Position numbers and translations under genes: made by a program
NCBI GenBank assembly: GCA_017453065.1
Contig: JAFTKW010000013.1
Location: 19,483-83,482 of the forward strand
Source of the DNA: Lachnospiraceae bacterium
GTDB taxonomy: Bacteria > Bacillota > Clostridia > Lachnospirales > Lachnospiraceae
Reading direction: 5' to 3'
DNA length: 64,000 bases
Shown: positions 45,412 to 54,625 of the stretch, in pieces
Layout of the letters: each line of letters starts with the position of its first letter
Position numbering within the stretch: the stretch's first letter is position 1
Notes under the pieces: model-generated
What the model was told of the DNA's origin: nothing
Databases searched by the model: none
Seen by the model: only the letters and a program-made list of their open reading frames with translations

Positions 45412-46140
45412 ATGAACGGATTATGGCAAACAATTATGGACAATGTACTTTTTGTGGCGGAATTTGTAGGAACGATAGTGGCGATGTTCCTGATTGCGTA
45501 TTTCATTGAGAAATACAGTCAGGCAAGAAGAAACGTCAAAGAAAAGATTTTCACCACCAGAGCAATCACTATGATAGGAATGTTTTCAGCCCTTGCATTT
45601 ATCCTATTTTTGATTGAGTTCCCTCTGCCTTTCGCACCTGCTTTTTATCAGGTGGACTTCAGCGAGATTCCAGTACTCATTGGAACTTTTGCATTTGGAC
45701 CAGTAGCGGGTGTTATGATTGAGTTTTGCAAGATTTTACTCAAATTGTTGATTAAGGGTACAGGCACCGCTTTTGTCGGAGAATTGGCGAATTTTGCGGT
45801 TGGATGCGCACTTTTGCTCCCAGCGTCCCTTGTCTATGAGAGAAAGAAATGCAAGAAAAATGCCATTTTAGGATTGGTAGCTGGATCAGCAACCATGACT
45901 ATATTCGCAGTGTTCTTTAATGCGTTGTATTTACTGCCAACTTTTTCTGTAATGTATGGTTGGCCTATGGATACTTTGATTGCAATGGGAACCAAAGTAA
46001 ACGAAAAGATTACAGACATGACATCTTTTGTGGTACTGGCAGTAGGCCCTCTGAATATATTCAAGAGCGTGCTGGTATCCATTATTACAATGTTGATTTA
46101 CAAACCACTTAGTGTGGTAATCAAAGGCGGAAATAAATAG
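45412..46140 (+). CDS. ribU: Riboflavin ECF transporter S component
   Basis: This 242-residue membrane protein with about six helices belongs to the energy-coupling factor substrate-binding subunits. FPLPFAPAFYQVDFSEIPVLIG and FAFGPVAGVMIEFCKILLKL are RibU-type motifs. It imports riboflavin with an ECF module encoded elsewhere. The start is ATG 45412 after AAAGGAGA; earlier in-frame starts fall inside the terminator hairpin. Control by the FMN riboswitch supports the substrate. The extra N-terminal helix (about 5-25) is longer than in some homologues. Confidence 0.93.
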   Translation: MNGLWQTIMDNVLFVAEFVGTIVAMFLIAYFIEKYSQARRNVKEKIFTTRAITMIGMFSALAFILFLIEFPLPFAPAFYQVDFSEIPVLIGTFAFGPVAGVMIEFCKILLKLLIKGTGTAFVGELANFAVGCALLLPASLVYERKKCKKNAILGLVAGSATMTIFAVFFNALYLLPTFSVMYGWPMDTLIAMGTKVNEKITDMTSFVVLAVGPLNIFKSVLVSIITMLIYKPLSVVIKGGNK

Positions 46141-46168
46141 TTTCTGCCAGAAGGATTGAGAGGTTTTT

Positions 46169-46639
46169 ATGGAATTTGATGTTCAGATTAAGTCGGGAGA
46201 CTTGTATGATTATATGATGAGACATACCTACAACAGTCCAGCGGGACTGCTGGGAAGTATGGTTGGAGCACTGATGGTAGTGGTGGGTCTGGCTAAGGCC
46301 TATGCATTATTTGTTATTTTGGGACTGGTGCTTCTCGTATATTTGCCATATACCTTATTTCTCAAAAGCAAACGCCAATCTCTCAATCCTGTTTTTCAAA
46401 AGCCTTTACATTATCGTGTAGATGATGAAGGCATTACGGTGTCTCAGGATGGAGTGGAAGAAACACAGAAGTGGGGAGATATGTGCAAAGCAGTATCCAC
46501 TACGAAGAGTATTATTGTGTATACCACCAAAGTAAACGCCTGTATTTTCCCTAAGAGAGAGTTGAAGGATCAGACTGCTGGTCTAATACAGATGATTATG
46601 ACACATATGGATGCTTCCAAAATCAAGATTCGACAATAG
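46169..46639 (+). CDS. YcxB-like membrane protein
   Basis: This 156-residue protein has two membrane helices (about 28-62) and a C-terminal soluble domain with HYRVDDEGITVSQDG and a terminal strand pattern typical of the YcxB-like family. Function unknown. It lies between ribU and tsaE, 21 bases before tsaE. Confidence 0.75.
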   Translation: MEFDVQIKSGDLYDYMMRHTYNSPAGLLGSMVGALMVVVGLAKAYALFVILGLVLLVYLPYTLFLKSKRQSLNPVFQKPLHYRVDDEGITVSQDGVEETQKWGDMCKAVSTTKSIIVYTTKVNACIFPKRELKDQTAGLIQMIMTHMDASKIKIRQ

Positions 46640-46660
46640 AGAAAGGACCAGGTTTAAGAT

Positions 46661-47089
46661 ATGAAGATTATAGAGTCATTTAGCGCTCAGGATACCTTTG
46701 ATTTGGGACGTGAGCTTGGACAAAGCGTGGAGCCTGGTAAGGTCTATACACTGATTGGAGACTTGGGTGTAGGCAAAACAGTGTTTACCCAGGGGTTTGC
46801 CAATGGTCTTGGGATTACGGAGGCAGTTAGCAGCCCAACGTTTACTATTGTACAGGTGTACGACGAAGGCAGAATTCCTTTTTATCACTTCGATGTTTAC
46901 CGCATCGGTGACGTGGAAGAGATGGATGAAATAGGATATGAAGATTATGTGTATGGTGAGGGTGTCAGCCTTATAGAATGGGCAAATCTGATTGAGGAAA
47001 TCTTACCAGATAAATATACCCAGATTACCATTGAAAAAGATTTGGAAAAAGGATTCGATTATCGAAGGATTACAATAGAGGATATGTAA
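46661..47089 (+). CDS. tsaE: tRNA threonylcarbamoyladenosine synthesis ATPase TsaE
   Basis: This 142-residue ATPase of the t6A tRNA modification complex has Walker A GDLGVGKT (33-40), SSPTFTIVQVY and HFDVYRIGDVEE (Walker B region). It partners TsaB and TsaD, both in this cluster. The next gene starts 5 bases after its stop. Confidence 0.95.
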   Translation: MKIIESFSAQDTFDLGRELGQSVEPGKVYTLIGDLGVGKTVFTQGFANGLGITEAVSSPTFTIVQVYDEGRIPFYHFDVYRIGDVEEMDEIGYEDYVYGEGVSLIEWANLIEEILPDKYTQITIEKDLEKGFDYRRITIEDM

Positions 47090-47094
47090 CAGAT

Positions 47095-47826
47095 ATGAAG
47101 ATTTTAGCATTAGACAGTTCCGGTATGGTGGCATCTGTAGCCTTGCTTACCGAGGAGCAATTAATTGGTGAATATACCATTAACTACAAAAAAACACATT
47201 CACAGACCTTGCTTCCAATGCTTAATGAAGTAAAGCAGATGACAGAACTTGATTTAGCAGAGATTGATGCTATTGCGGTGGCAGCAGGACCAGGCTCTTT
47301 CACTGGACTTCGCATAGGCAGTGCAACCGCCAAGGGTTTAGGCCTTGCGCTTAACAAACCCTTGATTTCAGTGCCAACATTGGAGGGCTTGGCGTATCAG
47401 TTTTGGGGCTCAAAGGACTGGATTTGTCCTATTATGGATGCACGCAGAAATCAGGTGTACACAGGCGTCTATCGTTTTGTGGAGACAGAAGAACAGGGAG
47501 AAGTTTCTTTTTCTATGGAAACTTTGATGCCACAGAGCTCTATGGATGTGCAGGAACTAATCAATTGGCTAAATGAACATGTAGAGGGCAAGGTGGTATT
47601 TCTTGGCGATGGTGTTCCCGTATATCACAAGCAGATAGCAGATGGATTGCACAAACCATATAGCCTTGCACCAGCACATAGGAACAGACAGAGTGCAGCA
47701 GCACTGGGTATGCTTGCGGTAGAGTACTTCAAGCAGGGCAAAGTGGAGACTGCTGCAGAGCATGAGCCAGATTACTTGCGCGTCAGCCAGGCGGAAAGAG
47801 AGCGCATGGAGCGTGAAGGTAAATAG
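47095..47826 (+). CDS. tsaB: tRNA threonylcarbamoyladenosine synthesis protein TsaB
   Basis: This 243-residue inactive ASKHA-fold partner of TsaD begins MKILALDSSGMVASVAL and contains the family motif AAGPGSFTGLRIG near 63-75. It nucleates the t6A complex. It is located between tsaE and rimI, the usual order. Confidence 0.95.
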   Translation: MKILALDSSGMVASVALLTEEQLIGEYTINYKKTHSQTLLPMLNEVKQMTELDLAEIDAIAVAAGPGSFTGLRIGSATAKGLGLALNKPLISVPTLEGLAYQFWGSKDWICPIMDARRNQVYTGVYRFVETEEQGEVSFSMETLMPQSSMDVQELINWLNEHVEGKVVFLGDGVPVYHKQIADGLHKPYSLAPAHRNRQSAAALGMLAVEYFKQGKVETAAEHEPDYLRVSQAERERMEREGK

Positions 47827-47834
47827 GAGTTAAT

Positions 47835-48308
47835 ATGGAATATACTCTTTCAAATGGAGAAAGATTGACAATAGAACCCATGGCAGTAGAGGATTTAGAC
47901 TGGGTAGCAGCACTGGAGCAAGATACTTTTTCGCTCCCATGGTCCAAAGAAGCCTTTTTCGATGAAATTGGACTACCAGACAGACTGTTTGTGGTAGCCA
48001 AACTTCATGCAAATGGACAGGCTGTAGGTGTGGGGTATTCAGGGATGTTTCTTTCCTTCGAAGAAGGGGATATCACCAATGTGGCGGTAAGTCCTAAGGT
48101 GCGTGGGCAAGGCATTGGATATCATATGTTAAACTCTCAGATGGAGATGGCGAAGGAACGCGGCGCAGACTGCTTTACTCTGGAAGTTCGTGTATCCAAC
48201 GAGGGCGCAATTCATTTGTATGAGAAATTAGGATTTGAAGGTGTAGGTGTTCGCAGGAATTTTTATGAAAAGCCTGTGGAAGATGCACTGATTATGTGGA
48301 AAAGGTAG
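47835..48308 (+). CDS. rimI: Ribosomal protein N-acetyltransferase RimI-like
   Basis: This 157-residue GNAT enzyme has NVAVSPKVRGQGIGYHML (acetyl-CoA binding RGQGIG) and the C-terminal AIHLYEKLGFEGVGVRRNFY, both characteristic of RimI. It acetylates the N-terminus of ribosomal protein S18 in known cases. It starts 8 bases after tsaB. Confidence 0.9.
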   Translation: MEYTLSNGERLTIEPMAVEDLDWVAALEQDTFSLPWSKEAFFDEIGLPDRLFVVAKLHANGQAVGVGYSGMFLSFEEGDITNVAVSPKVRGQGIGYHMLNSQMEMAKERGADCFTLEVRVSNEGAIHLYEKLGFEGVGVRRNFYEKPVEDALIMWKR

Positions 48309-48391
48309 GAAAACGAAACAGACATTTCCACTAAAATTTCTTGTAGTTTCCTGTATAATATTCTTAGAATAGAGTAGATAGGAGAACTAAT

Positions 48392-48634
48392 ATGAAGAAA
48401 TATAGCGAAGTAAATGAATTAATCGAAGTGAGATGCAACCAGTGTGGAAGGATGCTCAAGGTTGAAAACGGTGTGCTCAAGGAAGGCGCTTTTTGCACAG
48501 AGGTTGCTTTTGGATATTTTAGTACCAAAGATGGTCAAAAACATGAAATTGATTTGTGCGAGGACTGCTATGACCGCTGGGTGAAGGGCTTTAAATTGCC
48601 TGTCAGAGTTTGGGAGCAGACCGAGTTTTTATAG
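48392..48634 (+). CDS. Small zinc-ribbon-like protein
   Basis: This 80-residue protein has paired CxxC motifs, CNQCG (15-19) and CEDCYDRW (56-63), with a third Cys at 34, suggesting one zinc site. No named family is recognised. The start follows AGGAGAA. It sits between rimI and the RNase Z gene, 14 bases before the latter. Confidence 0.65.
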   Translation: MKKYSEVNELIEVRCNQCGRMLKVENGVLKEGAFCTEVAFGYFSTKDGQKHEIDLCEDCYDRWVKGFKLPVRVWEQTEFL

Positions 48635-48648
48635 AAAGGTAATTAGGA

Positions 48649-49560
48649 ATGTTAGACGTATGTTTGCTTGGAACAGGGGGAATGATGCCCCTGCCATATA
48701 GGTGGCTTACTTCTTTGATGATGAGATACAACGGACACAATGTACTCATTGATTGTGGAGAAGGCACACAGATTGCAATGAAGGAAAAAGGATGGAGCCC
48801 AAATCCAATCGATATTATGTGCTTTACCCACTATCATGCAGACCATATCAGTGGATTGCCAGGCATGCTTCTTACTATGGGCAATGCAGAACGCAAGGAG
48901 CCACTTTTGATGATTGGTCCTAAGGGACTTGAGAGAGTGGTATCTGCGCTTCGCGTGATTGCGCCTGAACTTCCATTTGAGATTAAGTTTATTGAGCTAA
49001 CAGAGCCTTCGCAGACGATTGAATTTGAAGATTTTAAACTGGAGGCATTTAGAGTAAACCACAATGTAATCTGCTATGGTTACAATTTAGTAATCAATCG
49101 AATTGGAAAGTTCCAAGTAGACAAGGCAATGGCACTGGGACTGGATAGAACTTATTGGAGCAAACTTCAAAAAGGAGAAAGCGTAGAGGTAGACGGAAAG
49201 GTGTACACTCAGGATATGGTGCTGGGTGAGGCACGCAAGGGCCTTAAGGTAACCTATACTACAGACACCAGGCCTACTGCATCCATTGTAGAACATGCAA
49301 AAGATGCTGATTTGTTTATTTGTGAAGGTATGTATGGCGAGCCAGACAAGCTTCAAAAAGCAAAAGAGTACAAGCATATGACATTTTATGAGGCGGCGCA
49401 GATGGCCAAGGATGCCCAGGTTAAGGAGATGTGGTTGACACATTACAGCCCTTCCCTGCTTAAGCCCGAAGAATATATGAAAGACGTAAAGGCAATATTC
49501 CCTAATTCTATTGCTGCCAAGGATGGAAGAACCGTAGAACTTCGCTTTGAAGAAGAGTAA
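48649..49560 (+). CDS. rnz: Ribonuclease Z
   Basis: This 303-residue metallo-beta-lactamase-fold endonuclease trims tRNA 3' trailers. Metal motif HYHADH is at 61-66 (H61, H63, D65, H66), LIDCGEGTQIAM is near 33-44, and VTYTTDTRP with a terminal HYSP carry the remaining ligands. It is shorter in the exosite region than E. coli RNase BN. Its place among tRNA-modification genes fits. Confidence 0.9.
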   Translation: MLDVCLLGTGGMMPLPYRWLTSLMMRYNGHNVLIDCGEGTQIAMKEKGWSPNPIDIMCFTHYHADHISGLPGMLLTMGNAERKEPLLMIGPKGLERVVSALRVIAPELPFEIKFIELTEPSQTIEFEDFKLEAFRVNHNVICYGYNLVINRIGKFQVDKAMALGLDRTYWSKLQKGESVEVDGKVYTQDMVLGEARKGLKVTYTTDTRPTASIVEHAKDADLFICEGMYGEPDKLQKAKEYKHMTFYEAAQMAKDAQVKEMWLTHYSPSLLKPEEYMKDVKAIFPNSIAAKDGRTVELRFEEE

Positions 49561-49573
49561 GGAGGCTTTCGTT

Positions 49574-50176
49574 ATGAAGAAAAAGAACACAAAATCTGCA
49601 GTTATTAGTGGTGGTGTAATTCTTTTGATGGTAGTGGTCATGGCTGGCTATTATTATTACCTGAGCAACAAAGAAAAGACAAAAGAAGAAACGAATCCTA
49701 AGTATACGGCTGTACAGGAAGTTTTAAATCGAGATTTGGAAAACAATTATCCACCGACTCCAAAAGAAGTAGTGAAATACTATTCGGAGATTACCAAGTG
49801 TTTTTATAATGAAGAGTACTCAGATGGAGAATTGGAGCTTTTGGCAGACAAGGCAAATCAGCTTTACGATCCAGATTTGCTTCAGTGGAATGATTGGGGA
49901 CAATATATCATTTCGCTTCGCTCTCAAATCAAAGATTTCAAAGACCAAAAAATTACAATTTCTACATACATAGTATCCTCAAGTACAGAGGTGGATTTCT
50001 TTGAAGAAGATGGATTTGAATTTGCAAGATTGAGTGTGGTTTATACCTTGAAGCAGGAAAGTGCCAAGCAGGATGTGGCAGAAGTATTTTTGCTGCGTAA
50101 AGATGAAGATGGCCGATGGAAGATATACGGCTGGGACAATGCCAAGAATGTAGAAGTTCCTGAGAATGAGGATTAA
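49574..50176 (+). CDS. Membrane-anchored protein of the t6A cluster (DUF6715-like)
   Basis: This 200-residue protein has a Lys-rich N-terminus and one helix (about 11-29), with the rest predicted outside. NNYPPTPKEVVKYYSEITKCFYNE and a C-terminal strand-rich part ending KIYGWDNAKNV are visible. I believe it belongs to the DUF6715 group of Lachnospiraceae, but this is from memory of the pattern. Function unknown. The start is ATG 49574 after GGAGG. It lies between rnz and tsaD. Confidence 0.65.
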   Translation: MKKKNTKSAVISGGVILLMVVVMAGYYYYLSNKEKTKEETNPKYTAVQEVLNRDLENNYPPTPKEVVKYYSEITKCFYNEEYSDGELELLADKANQLYDPDLLQWNDWGQYIISLRSQIKDFKDQKITISTYIVSSSTEVDFFEEDGFEFARLSVVYTLKQESAKQDVAEVFLLRKDEDGRWKIYGWDNAKNVEVPENED

Positions 50177-50185
50177 GGATAGAAC

Positions 50186-51208
50186 ATGGACAAACAGATT
50201 AACATACTTGCAATCGAAAGCTCCTGTGACGAAACTGCAGCAGCAGTGGTCAGGGATGGCAGAGAAGTGTTATCCAACGTGATATCTTCTCAGATAGCGC
50301 TACACACCTTGTACGGTGGTGTGGTGCCAGAGATTGCATCTCGTAAACATATTGAAAAAATTAATCAGGTAATCGAAGAAGCACTGAGCGAGGCTGGAAT
50401 GAAACTGCAGGATATGGATGCCATAGCAGTTACTTATGGACCTGGATTGGTAGGTGCTCTTTTGGTTGGTGTTTCCGCTGCAAAGGCAATCAGTTTTGCA
50501 TCTGGTATTCCTTTGGTTGGAGTGCACCATATTGAAGGTCACATCAGTGCCAACTATATTGAAAATAAGGACTTAGAGCCACCTTTTGTATGTCTAGTAG
50601 TTTCTGGTGGACATTCTCATTTGGTAGTGGTCAAGGATTATGGCGAGTACGAAATTGTGGGACGTACTAGAGATGATGCTGCAGGCGAAGCCTTTGATAA
50701 GGTTGCTAGAGCGATTGGACTTGGTTATCCGGGTGGACCAAAGATTGACAAATTGGCTAAGGAAGGCAATCCAGATGCCATTCCTTTCCCAAGAGCCAAG
50801 GTGGACACCAACGAATACGATTTCAGTTTCAGTGGATTGAAATCAGCAGTTTTGAATTACCTAAATGGCTGTCAGATGAAGGGAGAAGAAGTGGTTGCTG
50901 CAGATGTGGCTGCTTCCTTCCAAAAAGCGGTTATTGATGTTTTGGTGGACCATTCTATACATGCAGTGAAGGAGTTTGGATTTGACAAATTTGCCATTGC
51001 AGGTGGTGTGGCATCCAATTCATCTCTCAGAGCAGCCTTTGAGGAGCGTTGTCATAAGGAAGGAATTAAGTTCTATCATCCATCTCCAATTTACTGTACC
51101 GACAACGCAGCTATGATTGGAACGGCTGGATATTACGAATTCCTAAAAGGAACAAGAAGTGATCTAGACTTAAATGCGGTGCCAAACTTGAAACTCGGGG
51201 AGAGATAA
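50186..51208 (+). CDS. tsaD: tRNA N6-adenosine threonylcarbamoyltransferase TsaD
   Basis: This 340-residue catalytic subunit transfers threonylcarbamoyl to A37 of ANN-decoding tRNAs. [15 protein letters not shown] is at 8-22, [12 protein letters not shown] near 84-95, the iron-binding HxxxH is at H115/H119 ([11 protein letters not shown]), and SGGHSHLV and [12 protein letters not shown] follow. Length and motifs are normal. It is separated from tsaE and tsaB by rimI, rnz and two small genes. Confidence 0.96.
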   Translation: MDKQINILAIESSCDETAAAVVRDGREVLSNVISSQIALHTLYGGVVPEIASRKHIEKINQVIEEALSEAGMKLQDMDAIAVTYGPGLVGALLVGVSAAKAISFASGIPLVGVHHIEGHISANYIENKDLEPPFVCLVVSGGHSHLVVVKDYGEYEIVGRTRDDAAGEAFDKVARAIGLGYPGGPKIDKLAKEGNPDAIPFPRAKVDTNEYDFSFSGLKSAVLNYLNGCQMKGEEVVAADVAASFQKAVIDVLVDHSIHAVKEFGFDKFAIAGGVASNSSLRAAFEERCHKEGIKFYHPSPIYCTDNAAMIGTAGYYEFLKGTRSDLDLNAVPNLKLGER

Positions 51209-51238
51209 CATTTTGCAATCAGGCAATCAGGGGGACTT

Positions 51239-52306
51239 ATGAAGAGAGTATACGCATTTGATTTTTTGAAGTTTATAGCATCCATTCTTATTGTTTTTCA
51301 TCACTATCAGCAGATTGTAGGCCTGTTTTTTGAAGAAGGCATCAATTTTTGCTGGGGTAGATTCAATGTAGGATTATTAGTTGAATTTTTCTTCCTTTTA
51401 TCAGGCTTCCTTTTGACAGGATATGTGAAGCCTATTCAAGATGGCCTCTCTTTTACGCAGTTCTGGGGAAAAAGATATCTTCGTTTGTTACCTGTAATGG
51501 CTTTGGCTGCAGTGGGTTATGAAGCGTTGCTTGCTATATTTAATCATGTAGGGGCCCTCTATTTGACATGGTATGCTCCCGCAAACATTGACATTTGGGG
51601 ATGCATTGTAACTGCATTAGGTATGCAGACGGGTGGAGTGTTCTCAATACAAACCATTAACAGCCCAGCCTGGTATATAAGTGTACTGCTTATCTGCTAC
51701 GCTGTTTTCTATTTGCTGGTAAGGGTGAGTAATAATAAAAAGATACATATAGTATGTCTTTTTGCTGCCATGGTTTTGCTTGGAATTGCAATAGATACAT
51801 ATGCTGTTGAGTTGCCTTTTCTAAATCAGTATACAAAGAGAGGATATAGTTCTTTTTTCTGGGGTGCGATTGTAGGGCAAATTTTCAAAGATAGGGACAG
51901 CAAACTTCGAGAGGCGTTAGGAGGCCTTCTGCTAAGTGGCATTGTTGTTGCTTTCATAATCTTTGATTCGGCAAGTGTGGAATATGGTATTGAATATCTT
52001 ATGACGTATATAGTTTTTCCTTCTATAATTGTGGTGTTTAACCTTCCTATTGTGAAGAGGGTATTTCAATTTGGCGTTTGGGAGGTGATGGGAGATATTT
52101 CCTTTGGTGTTTATATGTGGCATATAAATGTGCTGTTGGCCGTTTATATTGCCATCTCAACTATCGGTTTTCCGGTTCCTATTTTGTCGTTGAAGGGAAT
52201 GATATTCTTCACGGTGATATGTATCTTGGTTGCGACCGTGTTACACTATGTTTTTGAAAAACCAATAGCAAAGGTAATTGGCAAGAGGTGTGTATGGACA
52301 AAATGA
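51239..52306 (+). CDS. Acyltransferase family 3 membrane protein
   Basis: This 355-residue integral membrane protein has about ten helices. FDFLKFIASILIVFHHYQQ at 5-23 contains the conserved His of acyltransferase 3 proteins, and FFLLSGFLLTGY follows. Such proteins O-acylate cell-surface sugars or glycolipids. Substrate unknown. Its 3' end overlaps ispD by 13 bases. Confidence 0.88.
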   Translation: MKRVYAFDFLKFIASILIVFHHYQQIVGLFFEEGINFCWGRFNVGLLVEFFFLLSGFLLTGYVKPIQDGLSFTQFWGKRYLRLLPVMALAAVGYEALLAIFNHVGALYLTWYAPANIDIWGCIVTALGMQTGGVFSIQTINSPAWYISVLLICYAVFYLLVRVSNNKKIHIVCLFAAMVLLGIAIDTYAVELPFLNQYTKRGYSSFFWGAIVGQIFKDRDSKLREALGGLLLSGIVVAFIIFDSASVEYGIEYLMTYIVFPSIIVVFNLPIVKRVFQFGVWEVMGDISFGVYMWHINVLLAVYIAISTIGFPVPILSLKGMIFFTVICILVATVLHYVFEKPIAKVIGKRCVWTK

Positions 52307-53061
52307 TAGCTGTGGTACTTGCTGCTGGCGCGGGAAAGCGTATGAACAGTAAGGTAGCCAAACAGTATATTGAATTAAATGAGAAGCCTGTACTGTGGTA
52401 TGCACTACAGGCTTTTTCTCAAAGTGAACTTGTTTCCCGTATTGTTTTAGTAGTGGGACATGGTGAAGAGGATTATGTGCAAAAAGAAATCGTAGATAAA
52501 TACGGTTTTGAAAAGGTTGCACTGATTTGTGAAGGTGGAGCGGAACGCTATTTGTCTGTATGGAACGGGTTGCAGGCTATTAGAACAGCAGGCCTGCTAG
52601 AGGATGTTGCGCAAGGAATGCGAGAAGATGCACCAGATGGAGCGGATACATATATCGCTATCCATGATGGGGCTAGGCCTTTTGTGACACAGCAAATCAT
52701 TGAGGATACACTGTATGCAGCCAAAGAGTATGGCGCATGCGTGGCTGGAATGCCAGTGAAAGACACTATCAAGATTGCAGATGAAGAGGGTTTTGCACAG
52801 GCTACTCCAAAAAGAGATTTGGTTTGGGCAGTACAGACGCCACAAGTGTTTGAGGGCCAATTGATTTATAGTGCCTATGCGAAGTTGATTTCCAATTTAG
52901 AGGAATTGATTTCAAAAGGTGTCAGCATTACAGATGATGCCATGGTGGTAGAGCATATGACAGGCGAAAAAGTGAAGCTGGTCAAGGCTTCCTATGAAAA
53001 TATTAAGATCACAACGCCAGAAGATCTGATATTGGCGAAGGGAATACTGGAAGGACAGTGA
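52294..53061 (+). CDS. ispD: 2-C-methyl-D-erythritol 4-phosphate cytidylyltransferase
   Basis: This enzyme couples CTP with MEP in the non-mevalonate isoprenoid pathway. It has 255 residues, slightly longer than usual. The CTP-binding motif LAAGAGKRMNSKVAKQY is at 9-25, and HDGARPFVT and VWAVQTPQVF are family landmarks. A short insertion near 100-115 (DVAQGMREDAPDGAD) accounts for the extra length. The start is ATG 52294 after AAGAGG. Confidence 0.93.
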   Translation: MDKMIAVVLAAGAGKRMNSKVAKQYIELNEKPVLWYALQAFSQSELVSRIVLVVGHGEEDYVQKEIVDKYGFEKVALICEGGAERYLSVWNGLQAIRTAGLLEDVAQGMREDAPDGADTYIAIHDGARPFVTQQIIEDTLYAAKEYGACVAGMPVKDTIKIADEEGFAQATPKRDLVWAVQTPQVFEGQLIYSAYAKLISNLEELISKGVSITDDAMVVEHMTGEKVKLVKASYENIKITTPEDLILAKGILEGQ

Positions 53062-53098
53062 GTTTTTGGCACTGAAAAAATAGAATAGACATGAAATA

Positions 53099-53122
53099 AA
53101 GAGCAAGCCTAGGCTTGCTCTT
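53099..53122. terminator. Palindromic bidirectional terminator
   Basis: A perfect 24-base palindrome (12-base arms, AAGAGCAAGCCT) is flanked by A-rich and T-rich sequence. It serves convergent ispD and the serine hydrolase, and contains the hydrolase stop codon at its centre. Confidence 0.88.
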
Positions 53123-54602
53123 TTCCATATAAATGAGTATTGTATTCGGCTAACATGGTTTCTTCTACCTTTTTGATAAAAACGGTAAGGTCCTTTGCAC
53201 CGTCTGTGGCTGTTCCAAAGTATAATTCAAAGGAAACGGAGCCAACGGCAGAGTCAATAAGGTATGTTTTGATGAACAAGGTGTTTTCATCTAACCATAC
53301 AGCACTGGTCGCACACTTCCAATCGTAGAGAGGGAATGTACTGGTAGCACAGGACTGAATTCCAAATGGAATGCTACACTCGATGCCTTTTTTGCTATAT
53401 TTGAGAGTGCCAGTTTGGGAAGTGGCATCAAATTCCAAGTTCATCCACTGATAATCGTTTTTGTTGGACTCAAAATGGAAGGTTTTGCAAATGTCCTTGG
53501 AGCAGGTATAAGCTTCCTTTGAGGTGACGAGCTTGCATGCAGGAAGTACCTGCAGGCCTTCGATTGTAGTGCCATTCCAAGATACCCTCTCTGCTGTTGC
53601 GTCCGAAAATTGCCTGGATACTTGCTGAGAATAGGCGGACGATGTACTTAAGTCGTTTCCTGCCACCTCACCTTCAAGTTCTGCCAGCACAGTCTCGTAG
53701 AAACTGTCATAGATGAACTGATTTCCGCCACCGAAACCTTGGGTATCTGCACAGGTAACACAAACTAGATTGTATTTTGGATGACAAAGAGCCAACTGGC
53801 CACCCATGCCATAGAGCACAAAACTGTCATGCTCGCCAGTCCAAATTTGATATCCGTATCCCTGCATTTCACTTGGAATAGGGCCGGTTACCACAGTAGG
53901 GCTTAGGTTGGAGCAGGCTTTCCTGATATATTCCTTGGGAAGAAGTTGTTTGCCCTTCCAATTACCTTCTTGAAGCAGAAGTTTGCCTAGGAGAAGCAAG
54001 TCCATAGGGGGACACATGAGACCACTGCCACCGTGAGGATCTCCAAAATCATTTGGCATGATATAGGAATCTTCAGACCAGCCGATTTCGCGCAGTGCTT
54101 TTTCCTTTAGGAAACTTAAGGAGTCTTGACCAGTCAAACGTTTTACTAACATTCCGAGGGTGTGAGCCGCAGAGGTGTCATAGTGAAATACAGTACCCGG
54201 TTTGTGAGTGGGAGGAGTGATGAAGAAACTTTCCACCCATTCTACAGTTGGGTTGATTTTTTGATATGTAGTGGCGGCATGGCATGTGCGCATCATAAGT
54301 AAGTCTTCTATAGTCATGGAAGAGACAAATGGATGTACATCTGTGGGTACTTTGTCTGGAAAATAATTCGCAATAGGGTCACTAAGTTTTAATTTGCCTT
54401 CTGCTTCCAAGATTCCAATTGCCAAAGCGTTGATACTTTTGGCAATGGAAAACATACGGTGTAGCTCACCCTTTTTAAATGGAGCATAATAGCCTTCTGC
54501 TATCAGCTCATCGCCCTGCATCAAAAGAAGCGCGTGCATAGGAACACGCGCTTTTTCTAATTTGTTTACAAAGGCTTCAATAGTTGATTTGGAAATTGCC
54601 AT
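53109..54602 (-). CDS. Beta-lactamase family serine hydrolase
   Basis: This 497-residue protein has an N-terminal class C beta-lactamase/esterase domain: nucleophile motif SIAK at 52-55 (S52, K55), Tyr motif YDTSA (Y141), and a GxG-like GMGGQLALCHP near 265. The C-terminal ~170 residues are a beta-rich domain. No signal peptide is seen, so it should be cytoplasmic, unlike most beta-lactamases; an esterase or peptidase role is likelier than antibiotic resistance. The start is ATG 54602 after GAAAGGA. It is 23 bases downstream of the AraC regulator gene and may be transcribed with it. Confidence 0.85.
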   Translation of the reverse strand: MAISKSTIEAFVNKLEKARVPMHALLLMQGDELIAEGYYAPFKKGELHRMFSIAKSINALAIGILEAEGKLKLSDPIANYFPDKVPTDVHPFVSSMTIEDLLMMRTCHAATTYQKINPTVEWVESFFITPPTHKPGTVFHYDTSAAHTLGMLVKRLTGQDSLSFLKEKALREIGWSEDSYIMPNDFGDPHGGSGLMCPPMDLLLLGKLLLQEGNWKGKQLLPKEYIRKACSNLSPTVVTGPIPSEMQGYGYQIWTGEHDSFVLYGMGGQLALCHPKYNLVCVTCADTQGFGGGNQFIYDSFYETVLAELEGEVAGNDLSTSSAYSQQVSRQFSDATAERVSWNGTTIEGLQVLPACKLVTSKEAYTCSKDICKTFHFESNKNDYQWMNLEFDATSQTGTLKYSKKGIECSIPFGIQSCATSTFPLYDWKCATSAVWLDENTLFIKTYLIDSAVGSVSFELYFGTATDGAKDLTVFIKKVEETMLAEYNTHLYGKEQA

Positions 54603-54625
54603 GGTATTAAATCCTTTCAAAACAA

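Noticed and set aside
53109-54602. Beta-lactamase antibiotic resistance gene
   Set aside because: It has no signal peptide and an extra C-terminal beta domain, and the Tyr motif is YDT; esterase or peptidase activity is more likely.
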